DNA of 64,000 nt from Ignavibacterium sp. (GCF_025998815.1 NZ_AP026678.1:3348001-3412000), one strand, 5' to 3'. Counted from the stretch's first letter, positions 27,066-35,944 are shown. Made by a program: numbers and translations. The notes: generated by a model from the letters alone, not told the origin.

Positions 27066-28166
27066 ATGGAAAAGAAAAATAAAATAATCAGGAATAACGA
27101 AAAGGGGATTCAAAAAATCAGATTTGCTGTTCAATCTCTTTTTGCATTTTTATGTATCTGGATTGGGGTCGAGTTTTATCTTTTCGTAAGATTTCTCGAA
27201 ACAAACGGAGCTTCAGCTTTCTATCAAAGACCTCCCGGAGTTGATGGCTTTCTTCCGATCAGTTCGTTTATGAGTTTTTATTATCTGCTCACAACCGGTG
27301 AAATTCATCAGGCTCATCCTGCAGGATTATTTATCTTTCTCGCAATTGTTTTAATGTCGCTTGTCTTTGGAAAATCATTTTGCAGCTGGATGTGTCCAAT
27401 TGGTTTTCTTTCTGAATTAATTGGCGATTTCGGTGAGAAAATTTTTAAGAGAAGATTAAAGCTTCCAAAATTTTTAGATTATCCTTTGCGAAGTCTCAAA
27501 TATCTGATGCTTGGATTTCTCATTTACTCAGTAATTTTTCTTATGACACCACTTGCAATTAAATATTTTCTGGATAGCCCATATAATATTGTTGCAGATA
27601 TCAAGATGTACTATTTCTTCGCAAACATTTCCCGAACTTCACTCATCGTGATTTCAGTTCTGTTTGTTCTTTCAATTTTTATAAGAAATTTTTGGTGCAG
27701 ATTCCTCTGTCCTTATGGAGCATTACTCGGGATTTTTTCTCTTCTCAGTCCAAATAAAATCCAAAGAAACACAACAAGCTGCATTGATTGTGGTTTGTGT
27801 AATAAAGCTTGTCCTTCATTCATAAAAGTCGATAAAGTTAAAACAGTTATTTCAGATGAATGTTCTACTTGTTTGAATTGTGTTGATGTTTGTCCCGTTA
27901 AAGATACTTTGCAGTTAAATTCACTTCTTCCGTCAAAGAAAAAAATTAACAAAAGGTATGTTGCGATCGGAATTGTTTCTATTTTCTTAATCGTAACCGG
28001 ACTTGGAATCTTTACAGGTAACTGGCAAAATAAAGTAACAAAAGAAGAATATTTACTTCACTACAAAATGATGAACAGTTATGGTCATCCAACCGGTCCT
28101 AATGCAATGAAACAACTTAATGAACAGGCAAACAATGAAATAAAATCTGAGGTGAAAGGGAATTGA
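27066..28166 (+). CDS. NapH/NosH-like membrane-bound 4Fe-4S protein
   Basis: Protein of 366 aa with about five transmembrane helices. It has two membrane-face Cys motifs of the NapH/NosR/CcoG kind, CSWMCPIG (near residue 107) and FWCRFLCPYG (near 218), and a ferredoxin domain with CIDCGLCNKACP and CSTCLNCVDVCP for two 4Fe-4S clusters (about 240-280). No N-terminal FMN domain is present, so it is not a full NosR. Clade II nos clusters use NapH/NosH-type proteins as possible quinol-side electron donors. Here it instead heads the hemerythrin-nrfHA run behind an Rrf2 operator, so it could serve NosZ, nitrite reduction, or both. Its stop overlaps the next gene's TTG start. Confidence 0.88.
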   Translation: MEKKNKIIRNNEKGIQKIRFAVQSLFAFLCIWIGVEFYLFVRFLETNGASAFYQRPPGVDGFLPISSFMSFYYLLTTGEIHQAHPAGLFIFLAIVLMSLVFGKSFCSWMCPIGFLSELIGDFGEKIFKRRLKLPKFLDYPLRSLKYLMLGFLIYSVIFLMTPLAIKYFLDSPYNIVADIKMYYFFANISRTSLIVISVLFVLSIFIRNFWCRFLCPYGALLGIFSLLSPNKIQRNTTSCIDCGLCNKACPSFIKVDKVKTVISDECSTCLNCVDVCPVKDTLQLNSLLPSKKKINKRYVAIGIVSIFLIVTGLGIFTGNWQNKVTKEEYLLHYKMMNSYGHPTGPNAMKQLNEQANNEIKSEVKGN

Positions 28167-28672
28167 AAACGGAAGATTTAAACAAAATTAAAAAGATGGA
28201 AGTAGATGAAATAACTGAAGAAATAAAAAGAATGCATGATGAACTTATGGAAGACAAAAAGTTTTTTCCCGAAAGTCTTTTAGAAAAACTTGATTCAGAA
28301 AAAGCACTTCAGGAAATATTTGAAAAAATTTTAAAGGACTTTAAACATCATATTTATAAGGAAGAAAAAATTTTATTTCCTTATCTGATTAATTTGGCAA
28401 AAGCTGCTCGTAACGAAATACCTTTTGAAAAACCTTACTTTGAGACGGTCGTAAATCCAATAAATATGATGCAATCTGATCACGAATCAATAAATGATGC
28501 AACAGAGAGGTTAAAAATATTAATTGATGATGAACTAAGTCAAAAAAAAATTAATTCTGCAATTGCAGAAAAAATCAATGATATTATTGAGTATATCAGA
28601 AAAGTAATTTATCTTGAAAATGTAATTCTTTTTCCGAAAGCAGCATTACTCGAAAAAAAATTTTTAGTCTGA
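28163..28672 (+). CDS. Hemerythrin-like protein with one altered ligand position
   Basis: Helical protein of 169 aa, starting at TTG 28163 with AAAGGG just upstream and overlapping the ferredoxin gene. It resembles the hemerythrin domain of the YtfE/RIC di-iron repair proteins: KRMHDELM, HHIYKEEKILFP (H-x3-E), MQSDHESI and YLENVILFPKA. In the last motif relatives have His four residues before the Glu; here that position is Val, with Tyr two residues before the Glu. The di-iron site may therefore be incomplete. The N-terminal ScdA domain is absent. Relatives handle nitric oxide or repair Fe-S clusters. A second hemerythrin gene follows 5 bases later. Confidence 0.8.
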   Translation: MKTEDLNKIKKMEVDEITEEIKRMHDELMEDKKFFPESLLEKLDSEKALQEIFEKILKDFKHHIYKEEKILFPYLINLAKAARNEIPFEKPYFETVVNPINMMQSDHESINDATERLKILIDDELSQKKINSAIAEKINDIIEYIRKVIYLENVILFPKAALLEKKFLV

Positions 28673-28677
28673 TAAAA

Positions 28678-29160
28678 ATGAAAAGACACCAGGCAATAGC
28701 AGAACTTTCAAGAGATCATCAAAAGGGATTGATGCTTGCGCAGCTTTTAAAGAAGAACGCTCCTCCTCATAAAGGTTTACCAACCGAACCAAAAGGTAAA
28801 ATGAATTATGCAATAGAAACATTCAGGAATGATTTAACTCAGCATTTTACTGATGAAGAAAAAATTCTTTTCCCATCTGCAAAAGGTAAATCAAAAGAAT
28901 GTGATGCTCTTATTGATGAACTGGTAAATGAACATAAGTTTTTTTACGAAAAGATTCTGGCTCTGGAGAATACTTCTAACCTGATTGATGAAATGGACTT
29001 GATTGGTCGTAAACTTGAAGAACATATCAGAAAAGAAGAAAGAATTTTATTCAATATGATTCAGGAACTTCTGACTGAAGATGAACTAATAATTATCAAA
29101 TCAAAAATTGAACAATCTAGAAAAGATTTCTTAAAATCCTGTAAAACAAATTCAACATAA
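28678..29160 (+). CDS. Hemerythrin-domain protein
   Basis: Four-helix-bundle protein of 160 aa with a complete set of hemerythrin-like ligand motifs: LSRDHQKGL (His14), QHFTDEEKILFP (H-x3-E), VNEHKFFYEK and LEEHIRKEERILF (H-x3-E). Such proteins bind a di-iron centre and can carry O2 or NO. It follows the other hemerythrin-like gene by 5 bases and precedes nrfH by 23 bases, so it likely belongs to one transcript with nitrite ammonification genes, where NO is a by-product to be managed. Exact ligand unknown. Confidence 0.88.
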   Translation: MKRHQAIAELSRDHQKGLMLAQLLKKNAPPHKGLPTEPKGKMNYAIETFRNDLTQHFTDEEKILFPSAKGKSKECDALIDELVNEHKFFYEKILALENTSNLIDEMDLIGRKLEEHIRKEERILFNMIQELLTEDELIIIKSKIEQSRKDFLKSCKTNST

Positions 29161-29183
29161 CCATTCAACAAACATACACATCT

Positions 29184-29783
29184 ATGAAACCAATACAATT
29201 ACTAAAAGCTCTTATTCCACCTCCTCAATGGAGATTTTTGGTAATTGTTCTTGTTGGAATAGGTGTTGGATTACTTCTGTTAACTTTACATCTTGCCCGC
29301 GCAACTTCTTACCTTTCAGATGACCCGGTTGCTTGTGTGAATTGTCATGTTATGGCACCATACTTTGCAACTTGGGAAAGAGGAAGTCACGGTAGAGTTG
29401 CAACCTGCAATGATTGCCACATTCCACATGACAATATTGTCAACACATATCTTTTCAAAGCGATGGATGGTATGCGGCATTCGTATGTATTTACATTCCG
29501 TCTTGAACCGCAGGTTATCAGAATCAAACAAGCTGGCAAAGATGCTGTTCAGCAAAACTGCATCAGATGTCATCAGAATGTAATTCATCCGATTTCATTA
29601 AGGGCAATTTCCGGACAAAGAATTCAGGGAGAAGGAGATGGCTACTGTTGGGACTGCCACAGGGAAACACCTCACGGCAGAGTAAACAGTTTAACTTCTG
29701 CTCCTTATGCACGAGTACCACAACTAAGTTCACCAATTCCATCCTGGATGGAAGAGACTTTAGGGTTAAAAAAATCGAATTAA
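29184..29783 (+). CDS. nrfH: Cytochrome c nitrite reductase small subunit NrfH
   Basis: NapC/NirT-family tetraheme cytochrome, 199 aa. It has an N-terminal membrane anchor (FLVIVLVGIGVGLLLLTL, about residues 14-31) and four heme c motifs: CVNCH, CNDCH, CIRCH and CWDCH. VMAPYFATWERGSHGRV after the first heme is typical. NrfH takes electrons from menaquinol and passes them to NrfA on the periplasmic side of the inner membrane. nrfA follows 19 bases later with its own Shine-Dalgarno (CAGGAG). Confidence 0.96.
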   Translation: MKPIQLLKALIPPPQWRFLVIVLVGIGVGLLLLTLHLARATSYLSDDPVACVNCHVMAPYFATWERGSHGRVATCNDCHIPHDNIVNTYLFKAMDGMRHSYVFTFRLEPQVIRIKQAGKDAVQQNCIRCHQNVIHPISLRAISGQRIQGEGDGYCWDCHRETPHGRVNSLTSAPYARVPQLSSPIPSWMEETLGLKKSN

Positions 29784-29802
29784 AAATTTCAGGAGATTAT
29801 CT

Positions 29803-31302
29803 ATGAAACCAATAAGTGAAATAATTAAAAATAAACCATGGCTTGGTTGGCTGCTGTTTTTCGGCACCGCTGTGGTCGTCTTTCTTTTGGGATTACTTGC
29901 ATCTTCAATTATTGAAAGAAGAACAGAATCAGTTTATACACTTCAGATGTTAAAACCAATTGCCGAATGGGAGCCAAGAAACGAAGTCTGGGGTGAAAAT
30001 TTCCCGAGAGAGTATGAATCATATCTTAAAACATTGAATATGGATTTTGCAAGCAAGCACGGAGGTTCCAAGATGATTGATTATCTTGAAAAATATCCGG
30101 AACTTGTTGTGCTGTGGGCTGGTTATGCTTTCTCTAAAGATTATAATCAGGGAAGAGGTCATGCTTATGCAGTTCAGGATGTGAGAAATACTTTAAGAAC
30201 GGGTGATAATGTAAACAGTCCAATGCCTGCAACTTGCTGGACTTGTAAAAGTACTGATGTCCCTCGAATGATGAATCAAATGGGAACAACAAATTTTTAC
30301 AAAGCAAAATGGAAAGACATCGGTTCTGAAATTGTAAATCCTATCGGTTGTCAGGATTGTCACGATCCGAAAACTATGAATTTAAGAATAACTCGTCCGG
30401 CACTTATTGAAGCATTCCAGCGACAGGGAAAAGATATAAATAGTTTTTCTAGACAAGAGATGCGCTCACTTGTTTGTGCTCAATGCCATGTTGAATATTA
30501 CTTCAAAGGTGAAGGCAAGTATTTAACATTTCCCTGGGATAAAGGATTCAGTGCTGATTCTATGGAAGCATATTTTGATGCGATAGAATTTTCTGATTGG
30601 ACACACGCATTATCCAAAGCTCCGATGTTAAAAGCTCAACATCCGGATTATGAATTATACAAAACCGGAATTCATGCCATCAGAGGTGTTTCTTGTGCAG
30701 ATTGTCATATGCCTTATAAGAGTGAAGGTGGAGTTAAGTTTACTGACCATCATATTCAATCTCCTTTGAACAATGTTGCAAACACTTGCCAGGTTTGTCA
30801 TCGTGAAGAAACACCAAGATTAATTCAGGATGTATATGACAGGCAGGATAGAGTTGAAGAACTCAGAAGAATAGCAGAAAAGACTATTGCAGCTGCGCAC
30901 ATTGAAGCAAAATTTGCCTGGGACAATGGTGCTACTCAGGAACAAATGAAAGAAATTCTTAAACTCATTCGTCATGCTCAATGGAGATGGGATTGGGTTG
31001 CTGCGGCAAACGGACTTGGCTTCCATGCACCCGTTGAAGCGTTACGGGTTCTTGGCACTGCTATTCAGAAAGGTGAACAGGCAAGAAGGGAACTTGCTGC
31101 TTTGTTTGTAAAACAAGGTTGGAAATATCCTGTCGAACTTCCCGATATTTCAACAAAAGAAAAAGCTCAGAAGTTTATCGGTCTAGATATGCCAAAGCTG
31201 AAAGAAGCTAAAAAAGAATTTTTGAATACTACAACAAAACAATGGGATGAAGAGGCAAGAAAAAGACAAGGTTATTTATTTGAGTACAAATTGAAAGAAT
31301 AG
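29803..31302 (+). CDS. nrfA: Ammonia-forming cytochrome c nitrite reductase NrfA
   Basis: NrfA, 499 aa, reduces nitrite to ammonium with six electrons in the periplasm and can also reduce NO. The N-terminal hydrophobic segment is an uncleaved anchor or signal. The catalytic heme has the unusual CWTCK (residues 145-149), with Lys as axial ligand. Four ordinary motifs follow: CQDCH, CAQCH, CADCH and CQVCH, giving five hemes. CAQCHVEYYF contains the conserved Tyr/calcium-site region, and FTDHHIQSP holds the active-site His. Length and motif order are standard. It pairs with nrfH and ends just before a long inverted repeat at 31324. Confidence 0.97.
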   Translation: MKPISEIIKNKPWLGWLLFFGTAVVVFLLGLLASSIIERRTESVYTLQMLKPIAEWEPRNEVWGENFPREYESYLKTLNMDFASKHGGSKMIDYLEKYPELVVLWAGYAFSKDYNQGRGHAYAVQDVRNTLRTGDNVNSPMPATCWTCKSTDVPRMMNQMGTTNFYKAKWKDIGSEIVNPIGCQDCHDPKTMNLRITRPALIEAFQRQGKDINSFSRQEMRSLVCAQCHVEYYFKGEGKYLTFPWDKGFSADSMEAYFDAIEFSDWTHALSKAPMLKAQHPDYELYKTGIHAIRGVSCADCHMPYKSEGGVKFTDHHIQSPLNNVANTCQVCHREETPRLIQDVYDRQDRVEELRRIAEKTIAAAHIEAKFAWDNGATQEQMKEILKLIRHAQWRWDWVAAANGLGFHAPVEALRVLGTAIQKGEQARRELAALFVKQGWKYPVELPDISTKEKAQKFIGLDMPKLKEAKKEFLNTTTKQWDEEARKRQGYLFEYKLKE

Positions 31303-31323
31303 AAAAAAATAATTTTATTTGAT

Positions 31324-31362
31324 TGTGTCACATTTTGTTAAACCGGGATGTGACACATTTCT
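31324..31362 (+). promoter_or_regulatory. Long perfect inverted repeat between nrfA and porin gene
   Basis: TGTGTCACAT (31324-31333) and ATGTGACACA (31348-31357) are perfect 10-base arms around 14 bases, followed by a short T-rich tail. It may be a terminator for the nrf run. Alternatively, since each arm contains TGTG-T-CACA or its complement, it may bind a CRP/FNR-type regulator for the porin gene. I cannot decide between these. Confidence 0.55.
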
Positions 31363-31444
31363 ATAAGAACCTAAAATGAATTTTTTATAAACTGTATTTC
31401 TGGTAAAAATAAATTTCTGCTAACCAAATTCTGAAAGGTATTAT

Positions 31445-32689
31445 ATGAAAAAAATCATACTGTTGTTTACTATCTTTTTTTTGACTCAATCAAATTTAAC
31501 ACTCTCGCAAGAGATTGATGGTTGGAAACTTAACGGCCAAGTTCAGCTTCGTTCTGAAGTTGATGGACGGGATTTTTCCAATTCAACTCATCCACTCACA
31601 TTTACGAGTATGAGAACCAGACTTGGGGTTGAAAAAACCTTTTCCGGCAAAGTGAATTTCTTTGTTCAATTTCAGGATTCAAGAGTATTTGGTGAAGAAG
31701 GAAGTCCGACTACTTACACAGCGAATGTTGATTTATATCAAGGTTATGTAAAATTGATTAAACCATTTGATCTTGATTTTACTGTTCAGGCAGGAAGATT
31801 TGCTATAATTTATGGGACTGAAAGATTTTTTGGTGCTTCAAATTGGAGCTACATCGGAAGATCTTTTGACGGCGTAAGATTTTCAATTATGCCGGAATCC
31901 TGGGATCTGGATTTGTTCGCATTAACATTGAATGAAGCTGTCAGTTTTATTAATAATCCTTCTCCATCTATTTATCCTTTTCCACAACAGGAAACACCAT
32001 CACATAGCATTTATGGTTTTTACAAGAAGAATAAAATTTCTGACAAAAGTAAATTTGATTTAACAGGATTCTATGAAATAGACAGAAAAGATGTAAGACC
32101 GGATACCAACACTATTGAAGTATTTACTTTTGGTGGAACATATTGGGGAAATTACGGTGACTTTTCAACAGTCTTTGAAGCTGGATATCAACTTGGCAGC
32201 AGAGGCGTCAGAGATGTAAGTGCATATATGATTTCAGTCTCCGGAAATTACAATGCAGGAATCTCAACATTCGGACTTGGTGTTGATATACTTTCAGGAA
32301 TCGATCCTTCCAAAACCGATAAATCAAATACATATTTACCAAGCTATGGAACTAATCATAAATTTTACGGATATATGGATTACTTCCCGTCAAATGCATT
32401 TGGTTTGGGTGTAAATGATTTTTATCTCAAGGCAGCATTTAACCCGGTTGATTCCAAGTTCGGTTTTGCTGCTGATATTCATCACTTTATGTCAAATCAG
32501 AAATCAGCTTCTGACCAAAATACATTCGGACAGGAAATTGATTTGACTGTAATTTACAAATTTGCGCAGGGAACAAATGTTACCTGGGGCGGCAGTCTTT
32601 TCTTTCCGGCAGATATAATGAAAAGTCTTTATTCTCCACGAGAAGATATAGCATTCTGGACTTATTTAATGATTACAGCTAATCTTTAA
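31445..32689 (+). CDS. Outer-membrane beta-barrel porin (alginate_exp-like)
   Basis: Protein of 414 aa with a signal peptide (IILLFTIFFLTQSNLTLS) followed by alternating beta-strand pattern throughout and a C-terminal strand ending in YLMITANL. The start of the mature protein (WKLNGQVQLRSEVDGRDF, SMRTRLGVEKTFSGKVNFFV) and GRFAIIYGTERFFGASNWSYIG resemble the alginate-export/porin families often seen beside respiratory genes of the Bacteroidota and relatives. It probably makes an outer-membrane channel, perhaps for nitrite or other small anions. It lies between nrfA (142 bases upstream) and the octaheme cytochrome gene (33 bases downstream). Substrate unknown. Confidence 0.75.
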   Translation: MKKIILLFTIFFLTQSNLTLSQEIDGWKLNGQVQLRSEVDGRDFSNSTHPLTFTSMRTRLGVEKTFSGKVNFFVQFQDSRVFGEEGSPTTYTANVDLYQGYVKLIKPFDLDFTVQAGRFAIIYGTERFFGASNWSYIGRSFDGVRFSIMPESWDLDLFALTLNEAVSFINNPSPSIYPFPQQETPSHSIYGFYKKNKISDKSKFDLTGFYEIDRKDVRPDTNTIEVFTFGGTYWGNYGDFSTVFEAGYQLGSRGVRDVSAYMISVSGNYNAGISTFGLGVDILSGIDPSKTDKSNTYLPSYGTNHKFYGYMDYFPSNAFGLGVNDFYLKAAFNPVDSKFGFAADIHHFMSNQKSASDQNTFGQEIDLTVIYKFAQGTNVTWGGSLFFPADIMKSLYSPREDIAFWTYLMITANL

Positions 32690-32722
32690 TTAACATAATT
32701 TATTCAGTATACAGGGGTGGAT

Positions 32723-33958
32723 ATGAAAACATTCATTTCAGCTTTTGTGATTACTTTATCACTAAGCTTTGTTGTTACTGCGGCTAATTGTGTCAATTGC
32801 CATAAAATGGTAACTCCAAATATTGTCAGCGATTGGCAGATTAGTAAACATTCACAGAATGATGTTGGTTGTGAAACTTGTCATGGAAGCGATCATACAA
32901 ATGCTTCCAATGTTGATAAAGTTTCTCTTCCAACTCCCGAGACTTGTAAGACATGTCATGAAACACAGGTTACTCAGTTTAGTAAAGGCAAACATGCATT
33001 AGGTTGGGCATCTATGAAAGCAATGCCAACATTCCATTTACAACCAATGTATCTAACTGAAGGAATGAAAGGTTGCGGAAGTTGTCATAAAGTTGGATTA
33101 AAATCTGATGATGAAATAAAACAATTAAAAGCTGATGGCCAGCAACATGGTGTTGCTAGCTGCGATGCATGTCATACACGCCATACATTTTCAAAGGTTG
33201 AAGCTCAGCAACCGCAGGCATGTCAAACCTGTCATATGGGTTTTGATCATCCACAGTGGGAAATGTATTCCGCTTCAAAGCATGGTGTAAGATATCTTCT
33301 CAAACAAAATGGAACACTTCCCGAAGGAACATCTGCTCCAACTTGTCAGACTTGCCATATGCAGGATGGAAACCACGAAGTTAGAACTGCCTGGGGATTT
33401 TTAGCTGTTAAACTTCCTCTTCCTGAGGACGAGCGATGGAAAAATGATCAGATTACAATTTTACAAGCCCTGGGTGTTTTAGATCCTGAAGGAAAACCAA
33501 CAGCTCTTCTTGATGTAGTTAAAGCAGCTGATGTTGCAAGATTAGATCAGGAATCTTTCGATAAGGAAAGAAACAAAATGATTAAGACTTGTGGAAATTG
33601 TCATTCAGAGAAATTTGCAAAAGCTGAACTTGAAAAAGGTGATAAGATGATTCGGGAAGCTGATCATCTGATGGCAGAAGCTATCAGAATAGTTGCCGGA
33701 TTATATAAAGATCAGATAATTCCTAAACCGGCTAATTATCCTTATGCTTTTCCTATGTTGTTAACATTCCACGATGCACCAACAGTTATTGAGCAGAAAT
33801 TATTTGTTATGTTTCTTGAACACAGAATGAGAACTTTTCAGGGAACATTCCATGCTAATCCTGATTATGCTTTGTGGTATGGATGGAGTGAAATGCAGAG
33901 GAGTCTTTCTGAGATTAAAGAACTTGCAGAACAGATGAGAAAAGATAAAAAAGGCTAA
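32723..33958 (+). CDS. Octaheme c-type cytochrome, hydroxylamine oxidoreductase (HAO) family
   Basis: Periplasmic protein of 411 aa from ATG 32723 (preceded by AGGGGTGG; a GTG two codons earlier is in frame). Signal peptide, then eight heme c motifs in order: CVNCH, CETCH, CKTCH, CGSCH, CDACH, CQTCH, CQTCH, CGNCH. MYSASKHGVRYLL and the C-terminal helical segment GTFHANPDYALWYGW match the HAO family. Ammonia oxidisers' HAO forms a Tyr cross-link to heme from this C-terminal region. Here the comparable stretch reads FQGTFH, lacking Tyr, as in reductive Hao types. It probably reduces nitrite, NO or hydroxylamine. It follows the nrf genes and porin, and a terminator closes the run. Confidence 0.88.
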   Translation: MKTFISAFVITLSLSFVVTAANCVNCHKMVTPNIVSDWQISKHSQNDVGCETCHGSDHTNASNVDKVSLPTPETCKTCHETQVTQFSKGKHALGWASMKAMPTFHLQPMYLTEGMKGCGSCHKVGLKSDDEIKQLKADGQQHGVASCDACHTRHTFSKVEAQQPQACQTCHMGFDHPQWEMYSASKHGVRYLLKQNGTLPEGTSAPTCQTCHMQDGNHEVRTAWGFLAVKLPLPEDERWKNDQITILQALGVLDPEGKPTALLDVVKAADVARLDQESFDKERNKMIKTCGNCHSEKFAKAELEKGDKMIREADHLMAEAIRIVAGLYKDQIIPKPANYPYAFPMLLTFHDAPTVIEQKLFVMFLEHRMRTFQGTFHANPDYALWYGWSEMQRSLSEIKELAEQMRKDKKG

Positions 33959-33974
33959 ATAATCTGAAATATTT

Positions 33975-34024
33975 AAGGGTGGCCTGAAGGAATTTAATTC
34001 TTGAAGGCAACCTTTCTTATTTAG
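33975..34024 (+). terminator. Stem-loop terminator after the octaheme cytochrome gene
   Basis: AAGGGTGGCC (33975-33984) pairs imperfectly with GGCAACCTTT (34006-34015), with an inner AAGGAATT/AATTCTT stem and a T-rich tail. Confidence 0.7.
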
Positions 34025-34138
34025 ATGTATTATTACCGCAGTTTAATTTATTTATAAAACTTTCTTAATATTTTATACAAATTAGTCTCAATGCTTCTTG
34101 TGATAGGTCAAATAAATTTATATGTTTGTTACCAGATG

Positions 34139-34573
34139 ATGAAGAAAAAAATTGAAATAATAAGTCTCTCATTGCTATTGTTTGTATCTACCACTGGTAT
34201 TCCGATGTATTATCATTATTGCCAGATGATGGAACAGACCTCTATGAATAGCTGTGATGTTTGCAGTGTAGAGTTAAATGAAGAGCAATCATCCTGCTGT
34301 TCCGAAAATTCAATTGAAGGGAAAACTATTATTTCTTCAGAAAATTCTGACTGTTGTCAAATCAATTTTATTTATCTCAATGTTGATGATCAATTTCTTT
34401 TGATTAAAACTGAACTGGCAAACAGAACTTCGAACTTTGAAGTCATCATTAATTTCTTAACGGATAATATTCTGACCGAACACTTCACAAAAAGATTTTT
34501 CTTTAAAGATCTTTCTCCACCAACTTTTAACAAACCAGACATTTACCTTTCAAATCATTCATTTCTGATTTAA
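34139..34573 (+). CDS. Cys-rich small exported protein, HYC_CC_PP type
   Basis: Protein of 144 aa from ATG 34139 (ATG 34136 and an extended 34091 start are also open). The chosen start puts a signal-like helix (IEIISLSLLLFVSTTGIP) at the N-terminus. The motifs that name the HYC_CC_PP family are visible in order: YYHYC near residue 27, CC near 59 and again near 78, and LSPPTF near the end. Additional C-x2-C (CDVC) is present. These proteins are found at the head of heavy-metal efflux operons in the Bacteroidota and are presumed to bind metals in the periplasm. Here it precedes the cusC-like gene. Confidence 0.8.
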   Translation: MKKKIEIISLSLLLFVSTTGIPMYYHYCQMMEQTSMNSCDVCSVELNEEQSSCCSENSIEGKTIISSENSDCCQINFIYLNVDDQFLLIKTELANRTSNFEVIINFLTDNILTEHFTKRFFFKDLSPPTFNKPDIYLSNHSFLI

Positions 34574-34686
34574 TCTCACTTATCTTTCCATCTTCGGAAT
34601 TTTCGGGATAAGTATATCCATTTACTTAAATTGAAAATTTCTAACAGTTTTCCAAAAGTTTTCAGATAATTTTAAGGAAGTTTAAG

Positions 34687-35943
34687 ATGAACAAAATCAG
34701 AATTTTAATTATAGTTCTGACACTTTTAATAAATAATACTTTTGCTCAGAAAGAATCACTTCAGGATTTGATTGATATTGCTTTGCAGGTAAGCCCTGAG
34801 CTCAAAATGTACGAGGCAAAAATTCGCTCTTCAGAGAATCGTATTCAGCAAAACTCAAACCTGCCTGATCCGATGCTTTCACTTGGTGTGATGAGTCTGC
34901 CGGTTCCATCATTATCATTTAATAAAGAAATGATGACTGCAAAAGTTGTCGGATTAAGCCAGGAATTTCCATTCCCGGGAACACTAAGTGCAAAAGAAAA
35001 TGCGAACAGCAAAGATGTGGAAATTGTTAAACAGGAATACAACGATAAACGAAACGAGATCATAAAAGATTTAACTCAGAATTATTATGAGTTGATCTAC
35101 ATCCGAAAGGAAATTGAACTGACAGAAAAATCCCGTCAGTTGATGAAACAAATTTTGGATGTAGTCAGATCGATGTATTCTGTTGCAGATGCAAGTCAGC
35201 AGAATGTTTTCAGAGTTGAACTCGAGCTTACTAAAATGTCGGAAATGATTGCAGCCTTAAATAGCGAAGAAGCGGAACAACTTTCTGCAATTAATTCTTT
35301 GTTACTGAGAAGTCCTTCAACTGAATTAGAAACAGATTCACTTCCTCAAATTAGTTTTGCTCATATAAATATCGATGAATTAGTCTCAAAAGCTGAAGCC
35401 AATCGTCCTTACCTCAGAGGAATTCAGATTGCAGAAGAAAAAGAAAAATTAAATCAATCTGTTGCAGAATATGACTTTTATCCGATGTTCAGATTGTCTG
35501 CTCAGTATGCTTTCAGAGAAGACATTCAACCGGATGGAATGGCACAGGAGAATATGATATCATTAATGCTGGATATTTCACTTCCTTTGAATTATGGTGG
35601 AAAGGTAAGTGCAATGGTTGAGGAAACTAAATCAATGCAGGAGATGTTTCGTGAACAATACTCGGCTTCAGTTCAGATGCTTAAGCGTGAATTCGGAATG
35701 GCAGTTGCAAAACTGAATTCTCTGAAACACAGAATTGAACTTGTTGAACAAGGTTCGCTAATTCAGGCAAAAGAAAATTTTAATTCGGCTCTTGCTTCTT
35801 ATCAGGTTGGTGAAATTGATTTTATGAATGTGATCGAAGCACAGAATAATCTTTATGCAATTGAGAAGAATTTATATCGTCTGAAAGCCGATTACTTGAA
35901 ACAAATAGCTGAACTTGAATTTTTAACAGGAACTAAATTGTAA
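34687..35943 (+). CDS. TolC-family outer membrane efflux channel (CusC-like)
   Basis: Protein of 418 aa with a signal peptide (RILIIVLTLLINNTFAQ). It shows the two-fold repeated long helical hairpins of outer-membrane efflux proteins (ELKMYEAKIRSSENRIQQNSNLPDPMLSLG and GSLIQAKENFNSALASYQVGEIDFMNVIEAQ regions). QVGEIDFMNV is a family-typical segment near the C-terminus. It provides the trans-periplasmic duct for the CusBA pump encoded behind it. Preceded by AAGGAAG. A dispersed repeat separates it from the adaptor gene. Confidence 0.9.
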   Translation: MNKIRILIIVLTLLINNTFAQKESLQDLIDIALQVSPELKMYEAKIRSSENRIQQNSNLPDPMLSLGVMSLPVPSLSFNKEMMTAKVVGLSQEFPFPGTLSAKENANSKDVEIVKQEYNDKRNEIIKDLTQNYYELIYIRKEIELTEKSRQLMKQILDVVRSMYSVADASQQNVFRVELELTKMSEMIAALNSEEAEQLSAINSLLLRSPSTELETDSLPQISFAHINIDELVSKAEANRPYLRGIQIAEEKEKLNQSVAEYDFYPMFRLSAQYAFREDIQPDGMAQENMISLMLDISLPLNYGGKVSAMVEETKSMQEMFREQYSASVQMLKREFGMAVAKLNSLKHRIELVEQGSLIQAKENFNSALASYQVGEIDFMNVIEAQNNLYAIEKNLYRLKADYLKQIAELEFLTGTKL

Positions 35944-35944
35944 A

